Positions 48,109 through 57,008 of a DNA stretch of 64,000 bases are shown here, piece after piece. Both the position numbers and the translations under genes were made by a program. Every line of letters starts with the position of its first letter. Positions within the stretch are counted from its first letter, which is position 1. This DNA comes from a bacterium (GTDB taxonomy: Bacteria > Bacillota > Bacilli > Lactobacillales > Streptococcaceae). The notes below the pieces were generated by a model that saw only the letters and a program-made list of their open reading frames with translations, had not been told where the DNA came from and did no database searches. The stretch covers positions 5,714-69,713 of the forward strand of contig CAJNBY010000012.1 in assembly GCA_905221125.1 (NCBI GenBank), given 5' to 3'.

Positions 48109-48120
48109 TAAGCAGTTTCC

Positions 48121-48149
48121 TTGACTTTTTTTTTGTTTTGCGCTATCAT
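48121..48149 (+). promoter_or_regulatory. Promoter of the thiamine-precursor ABC operon
   Basis: TTGACT (48121-48126), 17-bp spacer, TATCAT (48144-48149), just upstream of the TPP riboswitch. Confidence 0.7.
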
Positions 48150-48159
48150 ATGTCCATAT

Positions 48160-48298
<139 letters not shown>

Positions 48299-48327
48299 AA
48301 AGAGGAAAACGAGAAGAGGAGGTTTTT

Positions 48328-48618
48328 ATGAAAGCAAGCATTGCCTTGCAAGTTTTACCCCTATCACAGGGGATTGATCGGATTGCTGTTATTGATCAGG
48401 TCATTGCTTATCTGCAAGCTCAAGAAGTGACCATGGTGGTGACACCATTTGAAACGGTCTTGGAAGGGGAGTTTGATGAGCTCATGCGCATTCTCAAAGA
48501 AGCGCTGGAAGTGGCAGGGCAGGAGGCAGATAATGTCTTTGCCAATGTCAAAATAAATGTAGGAGAGATTTTAAGTATTGATGAGAAGCTTGAAAAGTAT
48601 ACTGAGACGACATATTAG
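48328..48618 (+). CDS. Thiamine-binding YkoF/MTH1187-like protein
   Basis: A 96-residue protein of the MTH1187/YkoF-type thiamine-binding family: ASIALQVLPLSQG at the start and VVTPFETVLEG near residue 36, with a ferredoxin-like pattern. It is the first gene behind a TPP riboswitch and overlaps the permease gene, so it probably binds thiamine or its pyrimidine moiety for the transporter. Family assignment is by pattern and context. Confidence 0.82.
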   Translation: MKASIALQVLPLSQGIDRIAVIDQVIAYLQAQEVTMVVTPFETVLEGEFDELMRILKEALEVAGQEADNVFANVKINVGEILSIDEKLEKYTETTY

Positions 48619-49339
48619 TCTATTGGGCTTTCTAGGAGTCTTGTCAATCTGGCAGTTAGCAGGTTTTCTTAAACTTCTCCCCAAGTTTATCTTGCCGACA
48701 CCTCTTGAAATTCTCCAGGCCTTTGTTCGTGATAGAGAATTTCTCTGGCACCATAGCTGGGCCACCTTGAGAGTGGCTTTACTGGGGCTGGTTTTGGGAG
48801 TCTTGATTGCCTGTCTCATGGCTGTACTTATGGACAGTTTGACTTGGATTAATGACTTGATTTACCCTATGATGGTGGTTGTCCAGACCATTCCGACCAT
48901 TGCCATAGCGCCTATTCTGGTCTTGTGGCTAGGTTATGGGATTTTACCCAAGATTGTCTTAATTATCCTGACGACAACCTTTCCTATCATCGTCAGCATT
49001 TTGGACGGTTTTAGGCATTGTGACAAGGATATGCTGACCTTATTTAGTCTAATGCGGGCCAAGCCTTGGCAAATCCTGTGGCATTTTAAAATCCCAGTCA
49101 GCCTGCCTTACTTTTATGCAGGTCTGAGGGTCAGTGTTTCCTACGCCTTTATCACAACAGTGGTATCTGAGTGGTTGGGAGGCTTTGAAGGACTAGGTGT
49201 CTACATGATTCAGTCCAAGAAACTGTTTCAGTATGATACCATGTTTGCGATTATTATTCTGGTATCGATTATCAGTCTTCTGGGTATGAAGCTGGTTGAT
49301 GTCAGTGAAAAATATGTTATTAAATGGAAACGTTCGTAA
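48578..49339 (+). CDS. ABC transporter permease for a thiamine precursor
   Basis: A 253-residue permease of the SsuC/TauC/ThiX type with about six membrane helices. The EAA-like loop is visible around ADxxxLxxFxxMRAKPWQILWHFKIP-type residues 145-170. It overlaps the preceding gene by 41 bases. Two starts are possible, TTG at 48578 or ATG at 48581; AGGAG is 12 or 15 bases upstream, so neither is ideal. Likely substrate is a thiamine pyrimidine such as HMP, inferred from the riboswitch and binding protein. Confidence 0.88.
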   Translation: MMRSLKSILRRHISLLGFLGVLSIWQLAGFLKLLPKFILPTPLEILQAFVRDREFLWHHSWATLRVALLGLVLGVLIACLMAVLMDSLTWINDLIYPMMVVVQTIPTIAIAPILVLWLGYGILPKIVLIILTTTFPIIVSILDGFRHCDKDMLTLFSLMRAKPWQILWHFKIPVSLPYFYAGLRVSVSYAFITTVVSEWLGGFEGLGVYMIQSKKLFQYDTMFAIIILVSIISLLGMKLVDVSEKYVIKWKRS

Positions 49340-49376
49340 AATTAGAATGTTTCAAAAAAGAAAAGAGGAAATGAAA

Positions 49377-50384
49377 ATGAAAAAAACATGGAAAGTGTTT
49401 TTAACTGTTTTAACAGCTCTTGTAGCTGTTGTGCTTGTAGCTTGTGGTCAAGGAACTGCTTCTAAAGACAACAAAGAGGCAGAACTCAAGAAGATTGACT
49501 TTATCCTAGACTGGACACCAAATACCAACCACACAGGGCTTTATGTTGCCAAGGAAAAAGGTTATTTCAAAGAAGCTGGAGTGGATGTTGATTTGAAATT
49601 GCCACCAGAAGAAAGTTCTTCTGACTTGGTTATCAATGGTAAGGCACCATTTGCAGTGTATTTCCAAGACTATATGGCTAAAAAATTGGAAAAAGGGGCA
49701 GGAATTACTGCCGTTGCAGCTATCGTAGAACACAATACATCAGGAATCATTTCTCGTAAATCTGACAATGTAGCTAGTCCAAAAGACTTGGTTGGTAAGA
49801 AATACGGAACTTGGAATGACCCAACCGAACTTGCTATGTTGAAAACCTTGGTAGAATCTCAAGGTGGAGACTTTGAGAAGGTCGAAAAAGTACCAAACAA
49901 CGACTCAAACTCAATCACACCGATTGCCAATGGCGTCTTTGATACTGCTTGGATCTATTATGGATGGGATGGAATCCTTGCTAAATCTCAAGGCGTAGAC
50001 GCTAACTTCATGTATTTGAAAGACTATGTCAAGGAGTTTGACTACTACTCACCAGTTATCATCGCAAACAATGACTATTTGAAAGACAACAAGGAAGAAG
50101 CTCGCAAAGTTATCCAAGCCATCAAAAAAGGCTACCAATATGCCATGGAGCATCCAGAGGAAGCAGCCGATATCCTCATCAAGAATGCACCTGAACTCAA
50201 GGAAAAACGTGACTTTGTCATCGAATCCCAAAAATACTTGTCAAAAGAATACGCAAGCGACAAGGAAAAATGGGGACAATTTGATGCAGCTCGCTGGAAT
50301 GCCTTTTACAAATGGGATAAAGAAAATGGTATCCTTAAAGAAGACTTGACAGACAAAGGCTTCACTAACGAATTTGTAAAATAA
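49377..50384 (+). CDS. Thiamine-precursor ABC transporter lipoprotein (NMT1/THI5-like)
   Basis: A 335-residue lipoprotein. The signal peptide ends in the lipobox LVAC with Cys23. The mature part is an NMT1/THI5-type periplasmic-binding fold (DFILDWTPNTNHTGLYVAKE near residue 42), the family that binds formylaminopyrimidine or HMP-like pyrimidines. The start at 49377 is preferred over 49371 and 49296 because AAGAGG is eight bases upstream and a normal signal peptide results. Second to last gene of the TPP-controlled operon. Confidence 0.92.
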   Translation: MKKTWKVFLTVLTALVAVVLVACGQGTASKDNKEAELKKIDFILDWTPNTNHTGLYVAKEKGYFKEAGVDVDLKLPPEESSSDLVINGKAPFAVYFQDYMAKKLEKGAGITAVAAIVEHNTSGIISRKSDNVASPKDLVGKKYGTWNDPTELAMLKTLVESQGGDFEKVEKVPNNDSNSITPIANGVFDTAWIYYGWDGILAKSQGVDANFMYLKDYVKEFDYYSPVIIANNDYLKDNKEEARKVIQAIKKGYQYAMEHPEEAADILIKNAPELKEKRDFVIESQKYLSKEYASDKEKWGQFDAARWNAFYKWDKENGILKEDLTDKGFTNEFVK

Positions 50385-51112
50385 TGACAGAAATTAGACT
50401 AGAACACGTAAGTTATGCATACGGTGAGGAGAGGATTTTAGAGGACATCAACCTGCAGGTGACTTCAGGTGAAGTGGTTTCTATCCTAGGGCCAAGTGGT
50501 GTTGGAAAGACCACCCTCTTTAATCTAATCGCTGGGATTTTAGAAGTCCAGTCAGGGCGAATTGTCCTTGATGGCGAGGAGAATCCTAAGGGGCGCGTGA
50601 GTTATATGTTGCAAAAGGATCTGCTCTTGGAGCACAAAACGGTGCTTGGTAATATCATTCTGCCCCTCTTGATTCAAAAGGTAGATAAGGCAGAAGCTAT
50701 TGCTCGCGCAGATGAAATTCTTGCGACCTTCCAGTTGACAGCTGTAAGAGATAAATACCCTCATGAACTGAGTGGGGGGATGCGCCAGCGTGTAGCCTTA
50801 CTCCGAACCTACCTTTTCGGGCACAAGCTCTTTCTCTTGGATGAGGCCTTTAGCGCCTTGGATGAGATGACAAAGATGGAACTCCACGCTTGGTATCTGG
50901 AGATTCACAAGCAGTTGCAGCTAACAACATTGATTATCACGCATAGTATCGAAGAGGCCCTCAATCTCAGCGATCGCATCTATATCTTGAAAAACCGCCC
51001 TGGGCAGATTGTTTCAGAAATTAAACTAGATTGGTCTGAAGATGAGGACAAGGAAGTCCAAAAGATTGCCTATAAACGTCAAATCTTGGCAGAATTAGGC
51101 TTAGATAAGTAG
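50384..51112 (+). CDS. ABC transporter ATPase for a thiamine precursor
   Basis: A 242-residue ATPase. Walker A GPSGVGKTT near residue 36, Q loop YMLQKDLLL, signature LSGGMRQR near residue 128 and Walker B LFLLDEAFSALDE are intact. Its ATG overlaps the stop of the lipoprotein gene by one base. It completes the importer under TPP riboswitch control. Confidence 0.94.
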   Translation: MTEIRLEHVSYAYGEERILEDINLQVTSGEVVSILGPSGVGKTTLFNLIAGILEVQSGRIVLDGEENPKGRVSYMLQKDLLLEHKTVLGNIILPLLIQKVDKAEAIARADEILATFQLTAVRDKYPHELSGGMRQRVALLRTYLFGHKLFLLDEAFSALDEMTKMELHAWYLEIHKQLQLTTLIITHSIEEALNLSDRIYILKNRPGQIVSEIKLDWSEDEDKEVQKIAYKRQILAELGLDK

Positions 51113-51118
51113 AAAAAT

Positions 51119-51170
51119 AGGGAGTTGGTGAAGATTATCCTTTACCAGCGCCCTTTTTCTTTTAAAAATG
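51119..51170 (+). terminator. Terminator of the thiamine-precursor ABC operon
   Basis: GGGagtTGGTgAAG pairs with CTTTACCAgcgCCC, then TTTTTCTTTT. Confidence 0.82.
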
Positions 51171-51182
51171 AGAAAATTTCGG

Positions 51183-51205
51183 TATAATAGTCAAAGATAG
51201 TCAAG
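51183..51205 (+). promoter_or_regulatory. ctsR-clpC promoter with CtsR operator
   Basis: TATAAT (51183-51188) is followed at once by AGTCAAAgatAGTCAAg (51189-51205), a match to the CtsR direct repeat GGTCAAA-NAN-GGTCAAA. This implies autorepression and heat induction. Confidence 0.85.
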
Positions 51206-51230
51206 GTTTAAAGAGAGAGGTGGGTTTGTA

Positions 51231-51689
51231 ATGAGATTTAAAAATACATCGGATCATATTGAGGCCTACATCAAGGCGATTTTAGATCAATCTGGTATCG
51301 TGGAGTTACAACGGAGTCAGTTGGCAGATACTTTTCAGGTTGTTCCTAGTCAGATTAACTACGTGATCAAGACACGCTTTACGGAAAGTAGAGGCTATTT
51401 GGTTGAAAGTAAGCGTGGTGGCGGAGGCTACATTCGCATAGGGCGGATTGAATTTTCTAGTCATCATGAAATGCTCCGCGATTTGCTTTACTCAATTGGT
51501 GAGCGGGTCAGTCAAGAAATTTATGAGGATATTCTGCAACTTTTGGTTGAGCAGGAATTGATGACCAAGCAGGAGATGAATTTGCTAGTATCAGTAGCTT
51601 TGGATCGCGTTCTAGGAGAAGAAGCTCCAGTCCATCGTGCTAACATGCTACGACAGGTCATACAAGAGGTAGATAGAAAAGGGAAGTAA
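51231..51689 (+). CDS. ctsR: Heat-shock repressor CtsR
   Basis: A 152-residue CtsR. The winged helix-turn-helix occupies about 1-70, with the signature glycine-rich wing ESKRGGGGYIRI near residue 60 that senses temperature. The C-terminal dimerisation and ClpC/McsB-contact region follows. No mcsA or mcsB lies between ctsR and clpC, as in other streptococci. The operator upstream indicates autoregulation. Confidence 0.96.
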   Translation: MRFKNTSDHIEAYIKAILDQSGIVELQRSQLADTFQVVPSQINYVIKTRFTESRGYLVESKRGGGGYIRIGRIEFSSHHEMLRDLLYSIGERVSQEIYEDILQLLVEQELMTKQEMNLLVSVALDRVLGEEAPVHRANMLRQVIQEVDRKGK

Positions 51690-51690
51690 A

Positions 51691-54123
51691 ATGAACTATT
51701 CAAAAGCATTGAATGAATGTATCGAAAGTGCCTACATGGTTGCTGGCCATTTTGGAGCTCGTTACCTAGAGTCTTGGCACTTGTTGATTGCCATGTCCAA
51801 TCACAGCTATAGTGTGGCAGGGGCTACTTTAAATGATTATCCATATGAGATGGACCGTTTAGAAGAGGTGGCTTTGGAACTGACTGAAACGGACTACAGT
51901 CAGGATGAAACCTTTACGGAATTGCCTTTTTCTCATCGTTTGCAGGTTCTCTTTGATGAAGCCGAATATGTAGCGTCAGTGGTCCATGCTAAGGTGTTAG
52001 GGACGGAGCACGTCCTCTATGCGATTTTGCATGATGGCAATGCCTTAGCGACTCGTATCTTGGAGAGGGCTGGTTTTTCTTATGAAGACAAGAAAGATCA
52101 GGTCAAGATTGCAGCCCTTCGTCGAAATTTAGAAGAACGAGCAGGCTGGACTCGTGAAGACCTCAAGGCTCTACGCCAGCGCCATCGTACAGTAGCTGAC
52201 AAGCAAAATTCTATGGCTAATATGATGGGCATGCCCCAGACTCCGAGCGGTGGTCTCGAGGACTATACGCATGATTTGACAGAGCAAGCGCGTTCTGGCA
52301 AGTTAGAACCAGTCATCGGTCGGGACAAGGAAATCTCGCGTATGATTCAAATCTTGAGTCGGAAGACCAAGAACAATCCTGTCTTGGTTGGGGATGCTGG
52401 TGTCGGGAAAACAGCTCTGGCGCTTGGTCTTGCTCAGCGTATTGCTAGTGGTGATGTACCTGCGGAAATGGCTAAGATGCGCGTGTTAGAGCTTGATTTG
52501 ATGAATGTCGTTGCAGGGACACGCTTCCGTGGTGACTTTGAAGAGCGCATGAACAATATCATCAAGGATATTGAAGAAGATGGCCAAGTCATCCTCTTTA
52601 TCGATGAACTCCACACTATCATGGGTTCTGGTAGTGGAATTGACTCAACTCTGGATGCGGCCAATATCTTGAAACCAGCCTTGGCGCGTGGAACTTTGAG
52701 AACGGTTGGTGCGACCACTCAGGAAGAATACCAAAAACACATCGAAAAAGATGCGGCCCTTTCTCGTCGTTTCGCTAAAGTGACGATTGAAGAACCAAGT
52801 GTGGCAGACAGCATGACCATTTTGCAAGGCTTGAAGGCGACTTATGAGAAGCATCACCGTGTGCAAATCACAGATGAAGCGGTTGAAACAGCCGTCAAGA
52901 TGGCTCATCGTTACTTGACTAGCCGTCACTTGCCAGACTCTGCCATCGACCTCTTGGATGAAGCGGCAGCAACAGTGCAAAATAAGGCTAAGCATGTGAA
53001 AGCAGATGATTCTGGCTTGAGTCCAGCTGATAAGGCCCTGATGGATGGCAAGTGGAAACAGGCAGCCCAGCTAATCGCAAAAGAAGAGGAAGTCCCTGTC
53101 TACAAAGACTTGGTGACAGAGTCTGATATTTTGACCACCTTGAGTCGCTTGTCAGGTATTCCAGTCCAAAAACTGACTCAAACGGATGCTAAGAAATACC
53201 TGAATTTGGAAGCAGAACTGCACAAACGTGTCATCGGTCAAGATCAAGCAGTTTCAAGCATTAGCCGTGCCATTCGCCGCAATCAGTCAGGGATTCGCAG
53301 TCACAAGCGTCCGATTGGTTCCTTTATGTTCCTAGGGCCTACGGGTGTCGGGAAGACCGAATTGGCCAAGGCTCTGGCAGAAGTTCTTTTTGACGACGAA
53401 TCAGCCCTTATCCGCTTTGATATGAGTGAGTATATGGAGAAATTCGCAGCTAGCCGTCTTAATGGAGCTCCTCCGGGCTATGTGGGCTACGAAGAAGGTG
53501 GGGAGTTGACCGAGAAGGTTCGCAATAAACCATATTCCGTTCTCCTCTTTGACGAGGTAGAGAAGGCCCATCCAGACATCTTTAATGTTCTATTGCAGGT
53601 CTTGGATGACGGTGTCTTGACCGATAGCAAGGGCCGCAAGGTTGACTTTTCGAATACCATCATCATCATGACGTCAAACCTTGGTGCGACTGCCCTTCGT
53701 GATGATAAGACCGTCGGCTTTGGAGCTAAGGATATCCGTTTTGATCAGGAAAACATGGAAAAACGCATGTTTGAAGAGTTGAAAAAGGCTTATAGACCTG
53801 AGTTTATTAATCGTATTGATGAAAAGGTGGTCTTCCATAGCCTGTCTAGCGACCATATGCAGGAAGTCGTGAAGATTATGGTCAAACCTTTAGTGGCAAG
53901 TTTGGCTGAAAAAGGTATTGACTTGAAATTACAAGCTTCAGCTCTGAAATTGTTGGCAAATCAAGGATATGACCCAGAGATGGGAGCTCGCCCACTTCGT
54001 AGAACTCTGCAAACAGAAGTGGAGGACAAGTTGGCAGAACTTCTTCTTAAGGGAGATTTGGTGGCAGGCAGCACACTTAAGATTGGTGTCAAAGCAGGCC
54101 AGTTAAAATTTGATATTGCATAA
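51691..54123 (+). CDS. clpC: AAA+ chaperone/unfoldase ClpC
   Basis: An 810-residue Clp ATPase. Clp N-domain repeats occupy about 1-145; D1 has Walker A GDAGVGKTA near residue 233 and IDELHT; a middle domain follows; D2 has Walker A GPTGVGKTE near residue 550. It feeds substrates to ClpP with adaptor help (MecA). Starts one base after the ctsR stop. The C-terminal D2-small domain is complete. Confidence 0.96.
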   Translation: MNYSKALNECIESAYMVAGHFGARYLESWHLLIAMSNHSYSVAGATLNDYPYEMDRLEEVALELTETDYSQDETFTELPFSHRLQVLFDEAEYVASVVHAKVLGTEHVLYAILHDGNALATRILERAGFSYEDKKDQVKIAALRRNLEERAGWTREDLKALRQRHRTVADKQNSMANMMGMPQTPSGGLEDYTHDLTEQARSGKLEPVIGRDKEISRMIQILSRKTKNNPVLVGDAGVGKTALALGLAQRIASGDVPAEMAKMRVLELDLMNVVAGTRFRGDFEERMNNIIKDIEEDGQVILFIDELHTIMGSGSGIDSTLDAANILKPALARGTLRTVGATTQEEYQKHIEKDAALSRRFAKVTIEEPSVADSMTILQGLKATYEKHHRVQITDEAVETAVKMAHRYLTSRHLPDSAIDLLDEAAATVQNKAKHVKADDSGLSPADKALMDGKWKQAAQLIAKEEEVPVYKDLVTESDILTTLSRLSGIPVQKLTQTDAKKYLNLEAELHKRVIGQDQAVSSISRAIRRNQSGIRSHKRPIGSFMFLGPTGVGKTELAKALAEVLFDDESALIRFDMSEYMEKFAASRLNGAPPGYVGYEEGGELTEKVRNKPYSVLLFDEVEKAHPDIFNVLLQVLDDGVLTDSKGRKVDFSNTIIIMTSNLGATALRDDKTVGFGAKDIRFDQENMEKRMFEELKKAYRPEFINRIDEKVVFHSLSSDHMQEVVKIMVKPLVASLAEKGIDLKLQASALKLLANQGYDPEMGARPLRRTLQTEVEDKLAELLLKGDLVAGSTLKIGVKAGQLKFDIA

Positions 54124-54127
54124 AAAC

Positions 54128-54157
54128 GAGGTCGGGACAAAGTTCCCGACCTCTTTA
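54128..54157 (+). terminator. clpC terminator
   Basis: GAGGTCGGGA, loop caaag, TTCCCGACCTC, followed by TTTAT. Confidence 0.88.
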
Positions 54158-54195
54158 TATACCATCGTGAGATGGCTTTGCTGTTGCGACTGTTT

Positions 54196-54426
54196 TTAGA
54201 TGTGCCTATCTTTCTTAGGATTACTCAACATGTGAGTAAAGAAGTCTTTGTATCGATACTTGAGATAGTTCTCATGTAAAACTAACAAAGCGATATAAAA
54301 AATCATGAAAACTATAGTCAGATAGAAGACATCAAATGTAGTTTGTCCATAGTGAGTTGCGGATTTAAAAGAGCCAATAGCTCCCAAAATTAACCAAGGA
54401 AGATACTTGTAATACTCATTTGGCAT
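54196..54426 (-). CDS. Small membrane protein of unknown function
   Basis: A 76-residue protein with two hydrophobic stretches (about 8-21 and 33-52) and a basic C-terminus (KYRYKDFFTH to KKDRHI). I do not recognise the family. A complete promoter on the minus strand (TTGCAT 54488-54483, 17 bp, TATAAT 54465-54460) and AGGAGG nine bases before the ATG support expression. A cre-type motif covers its -35, so CcpA repression is likely. It is convergent with clpC. Confidence 0.65.
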   Translation of the reverse strand: MPNEYYKYLPWLILGAIGSFKSATHYGQTTFDVFYLTIVFMIFYIALLVLHENYLKYRYKDFFTHMLSNPKKDRHI

Positions 54427-54459
54427 AAGAGTGTACCTCCTATATTCTATTTTAATATT

Positions 54460-54497
54460 ATTATATTCATTTATTCAACAAAATGCAAGCGATTACA
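54460..54497 (-). promoter_or_regulatory. Promoter of the small membrane protein with overlapping cre
   Basis: Minus-strand TTGCAT and TATAAT with 17-bp spacing. TGCAAGCGATTACA at 54484-54497 fits TGNAANCGNWNNCA at every position and covers the -35. Confidence 0.65.
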
Positions 54498-54549
54498 CAA
54501 AAAGCAAATTCAAATTTTAAAAGAAAAATCTCCTGTTTTTCTGTTTTAT

Positions 54550-54557
54550 TACGAATA
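54550..54557 (+). promoter_or_regulatory. Orphan perfect com-box (SigX)
   Basis: TACGAATA preceded by a T-rich stretch (TTTTTCTGTTTTAT). Eight bases later AGGAGG and an ATG follow, but the frame is only ten codons. No recognised late competence gene follows directly. Confidence 0.75.
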
Positions 54558-54575
54558 GAAAAGTAGGAGGAGTAA

Positions 54576-54608
54576 ATGTATCTAAATGATGTGAGATTTT
54601 TAAAATAG
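54576..54608 (+). CDS. Ten-codon ORF behind the orphan com-box
   Basis: ATG to TAG encodes MYLNDVRFLK. AGGAGG (54565-54570) is at ideal spacing and a perfect com-box lies 18 bases upstream. It may be a leader peptide, a tiny competence peptide, or the remnant start of a deleted late gene. The next gene (lipoprotein) has its own sigma-A promoter. Coding status is uncertain. Confidence 0.35.
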   Translation: MYLNDVRFLK

Positions 54609-54621
54609 TTTAGAGAAATTG

Positions 54622-54650
54622 TTGTCATATTTAAGTCTCAATGTTACAAT
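54622..54650 (+). promoter_or_regulatory. Promoter of the lipoprotein gene
   Basis: TTGTCA (54622-54627), 17-bp spacer, extended -10 TGtTACAAT (54642-54650), 56 bases before the ATG. Confidence 0.78.
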
Positions 54651-54705
54651 TATATTACAAAAATATTTCTTAATGTTTCAAAAAACGTTGCAAAGGAGTA
54701 GAAAA

Positions 54706-55404
54706 ATGAAAAAGAAAACCTATATCAAATTGATGACAGCAACTGTATTGGCTTCTACCTTATTACTGGGAGCTTGTGGAAATAAAAAGGAAACAACTCA
54801 AGCAAGCAGTTCTGCTAAGATAAGTCAATCATCAAGTTCTAAAGCAGCTTCTTCTAGCAAAGAAAGTAAGACTCAGAAGTCCTCAAGTTCAGCTTCATCT
54901 GAAAAGGCCAAGGCATCTACCGACCAGTCTGCAGCAACTGCAACACCATCACAAGCGGCACCTGCACCAGAGCAAAGACAAGGTCAAGAAGTGGCTAATC
55001 AACAGGCGGCTAGTCAACAAACTCCTGCTCAAGTTCCTTCAACTAAACAGGCACCTCAATCCAAGTCTAACCAATCAAGCTATGATCCTACAACTGACCG
55101 CAAACTTCAAGACAAACAAGCAGAGCAAAATAAACGCTACAAGGGTGTTTTAACCATGGTAGACGGTGATTTCTCAGCTGCAGCGGGCAATTGGAAGGGA
55201 GCAAATGGCGAAACTATCACAGTTTCATCAGGTGGTCAATTCACAGTAGAATCTGCTGATGGAAAGAAAGAAAACTACTCTATCAGAGGTTATTCTTATA
55301 CTCTTGATGATGGCAAGTATAATGCCAAAATCGGTGGAGGAAAAGTCATCCAAATTACAACAGGAGCGGATGGTAAGGTTTCCAGTGTTGCTTTGACTCA
55401 ATAA
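54706..55404 (+). CDS. Putative lipoprotein with Ser-rich linker and DUF6287-like end
   Basis: A 232-residue lipoprotein. The signal peptide ends at lipobox LGAC with Cys24. Residues about 27-150 are low complexity (Ser, Gln, Ala, Lys), a likely wall-spanning linker. The last 75 or so residues form a compact domain (YKGVLTMVDGDFSAAAGNW near residue 145) like DUF6287 domains of streptococcal lipoproteins, function unknown. The start at 54706 is chosen over 54619 because AAGGAG lies just upstream and the signal peptide is then normal. Confidence 0.82.
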   Translation: MKKKTYIKLMTATVLASTLLLGACGNKKETTQASSSAKISQSSSSKAASSSKESKTQKSSSSASSEKAKASTDQSAATATPSQAAPAPEQRQGQEVANQQAASQQTPAQVPSTKQAPQSKSNQSSYDPTTDRKLQDKQAEQNKRYKGVLTMVDGDFSAAAGNWKGANGETITVSSGGQFTVESADGKKENYSIRGYSYTLDDGKYNAKIGGGKVIQITTGADGKVSSVALTQ

Positions 55405-55437
55405 TAACGATTAGTATTTGAATTTTTACAATCAAAG

Positions 55438-55471
55438 AAAATCCGTCAGCTCAAATAAGAGTTGACGGATT
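55438..55471. terminator. Bidirectional terminator between the lipoprotein and hydrolase genes
   Basis: AAAATCCGTCAgCTC / GAGtTGACGGATTATTTT with a six-base loop. It serves both convergent genes. Confidence 0.88.
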
Positions 55472-55474
55472 ATT

Positions 55475-56026
55475 TTATACTTGTACTTGGGTTAAAAATT
55501 CTTTTGTAGTAAGAATTTGAGCAAATTCATCTTGTAGAGAAAGGAGATTAATCTCATGGATAGTATCAGGAGAGATGGCCTGACCGTTTTTGTTAGACAG
55601 GGTAAAACTGGCAGTAGCATCTGCTAGTAAAGTGACTTCGAAACCAAGATTTGCTGCCATTCGTGTCGTCGTAGATATACAATGAGGCAGAGTCAAACCA
55701 ATAACGATTAAATGACAAATCTGATTTTTTCGTAAATAGGTTTCAAGATTTGTTCCAATAAAGGCGCTATTAACCGTTTTTTGAAAGACAGGTTCTGAAG
55801 CAAATGGTTCAAATCCACTTTTAAACTCCTGATTTTGTTTGTTATGAAATTGCGACTGGGGATTGTCAGATATGTGTTGAACATGTAAGACTGGAAGAGC
55901 GTGTTTACGAAAGTATGCCAGTACCCTCAATGCTTGTTGTTCAGCTTGAGGGTTGTTTCGTTCTCCCCAAATAGGTCTATCAAATGCTTTTTGCATATCG
56001 ATAATCAGTAGAGCAGTATGAACCAT
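55475..56026 (-). CDS. Isochorismatase-family cysteine hydrolase
   Basis: A 183-residue protein of the isochorismatase-like superfamily: catalytic Asp in LLIIDMQKAF near residue 9 and the nucleophile Cys in LTLPHCISTTTR near residue 115. Relatives include nicotinamidases and many uncharacterised hydrolases, so the substrate is not assigned. The start at 56026 (MVHTALL) replaces the longer TTG-started frame because it lies just after the dusB stop and matches the family N-terminus. Likely last gene of a hslO-dusB-hydrolase operon. Confidence 0.85.
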   Translation of the reverse strand: MVHTALLIIDMQKAFDRPIWGERNNPQAEQQALRVLAYFRKHALPVLHVQHISDNPQSQFHNKQNQEFKSGFEPFASEPVFQKTVNSAFIGTNLETYLRKNQICHLIVIGLTLPHCISTTTRMAANLGFEVTLLADATASFTLSNKNGQAISPDTIHEINLLSLQDEFAQILTTKEFLTQVQV

Positions 56027-56027
56027 T

Positions 56028-57008
56028 TTAAGCCTTATCCAACTGCAGAAGGGCTTCAATCTCTGCTAGGGTGCTAGCTTGTGAAATGGCTCCACGGAGT
56101 TTGGCAGCGCCAGATGTTCCACGGAGGTAGTGAGGAGCGAGGCCACGGAATTCACGAACTGCGACATTTTCCCCTTTGAGGTTAATCAAGCGTTTTAAGT
56201 GTTCGTAAGCGATTTTCATCTTATCCTCAAAGGTCAAATCAGGTAGGATCTCTCCTGTTTCAAAGTAGTGGTTGATTTGGTTGAAGAGGTAAGGATTCCC
56301 CATGGCAGCGCGGCCAATCATGACTGCGTCAGCACCGACTTCTTCGATACGCTGTTTGGCTTCTTGAACTGTACGGATGTCACCGTTGGCGATGAATGGA
56401 ATCTTGGTCAGAGCTTGGGCGACCTTGTGAAGGGTCTCAAGGTCTGCGTGACCTGTGTACATTTGTTCACGGGTACGGCCATGCATGGCGAGGGCAGAAA
56501 CACCTGCAGCTTCAGCAGCGAGGGCATTTTCTACTGCGAGAGATGGGTCAGCCCAGCCTGTACGCATTTTGACGGTGAGAGGGATATCAAGGACAGATTG
56601 GACCTTATTGATGATAGAGTAGATCTTGTCAGGATCCTTGAGCCACATAGCGCCAGCTTCGTTCTTCACGATTTTGTTAACTGGGCAGCCCATGTTGATA
56701 TCGACGATATCAGTTTTGGTGTTTTCTTGGATGAATTCTGCTGCGCGTGCGAGGCTGTCTTCATCACTACCAAAAAGTTGGATAGAGACTGGGTTTTCGC
56801 CTTCATCGATATGAAGCATATGCAGGGTTTTTTCATTGTTGTATTGGATTCCCTTGTCAGATACCATTTCCATGACAACGAGTCCAGCTCCGAGCTCCTT
56901 TGCAATGGTACGAAAGGCTGAGTTGGTCACACCAGCCATGGGCGCTAGAACGGTACGATTGGGAATCTCAACATTGCCAATCATAAAAGGTGTATTAAGA
57001 TTTGTCAC
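56028..57008 (-). CDS. dusB: tRNA-dihydrouridine synthase
   Basis: A 326-residue FMN enzyme that reduces uridine in the tRNA D-loop. FMN-binding [12 protein letters not shown] near residue 21, the catalytic Cys in [10 protein letters not shown] near residue 98 and [10 protein letters not shown] near residue 168 are present. The GTG at 57008 is the likely start: GGAGG lies nine bases upstream, within hslO, and the product then matches the family. It overlaps hslO by 14 bases. DusB subtype is by resemblance. Confidence 0.92.
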   Translation of the reverse strand: MTNLNTPFMIGNVEIPNRTVLAPMAGVTNSAFRTIAKELGAGLVVMEMVSDKGIQYNNEKTLHMLHIDEGENPVSIQLFGSDEDSLARAAEFIQENTKTDIVDINMGCPVNKIVKNEAGAMWLKDPDKIYSIINKVQSVLDIPLTVKMRTGWADPSLAVENALAAEAAGVSALAMHGRTREQMYTGHADLETLHKVAQALTKIPFIANGDIRTVQEAKQRIEEVGADAVMIGRAAMGNPYLFNQINHYFETGEILPDLTFEDKMKIAYEHLKRLINLKGENVAVREFRGLAPHYLRGTSGAAKLRGAISQASTLAEIEALLQLDKA

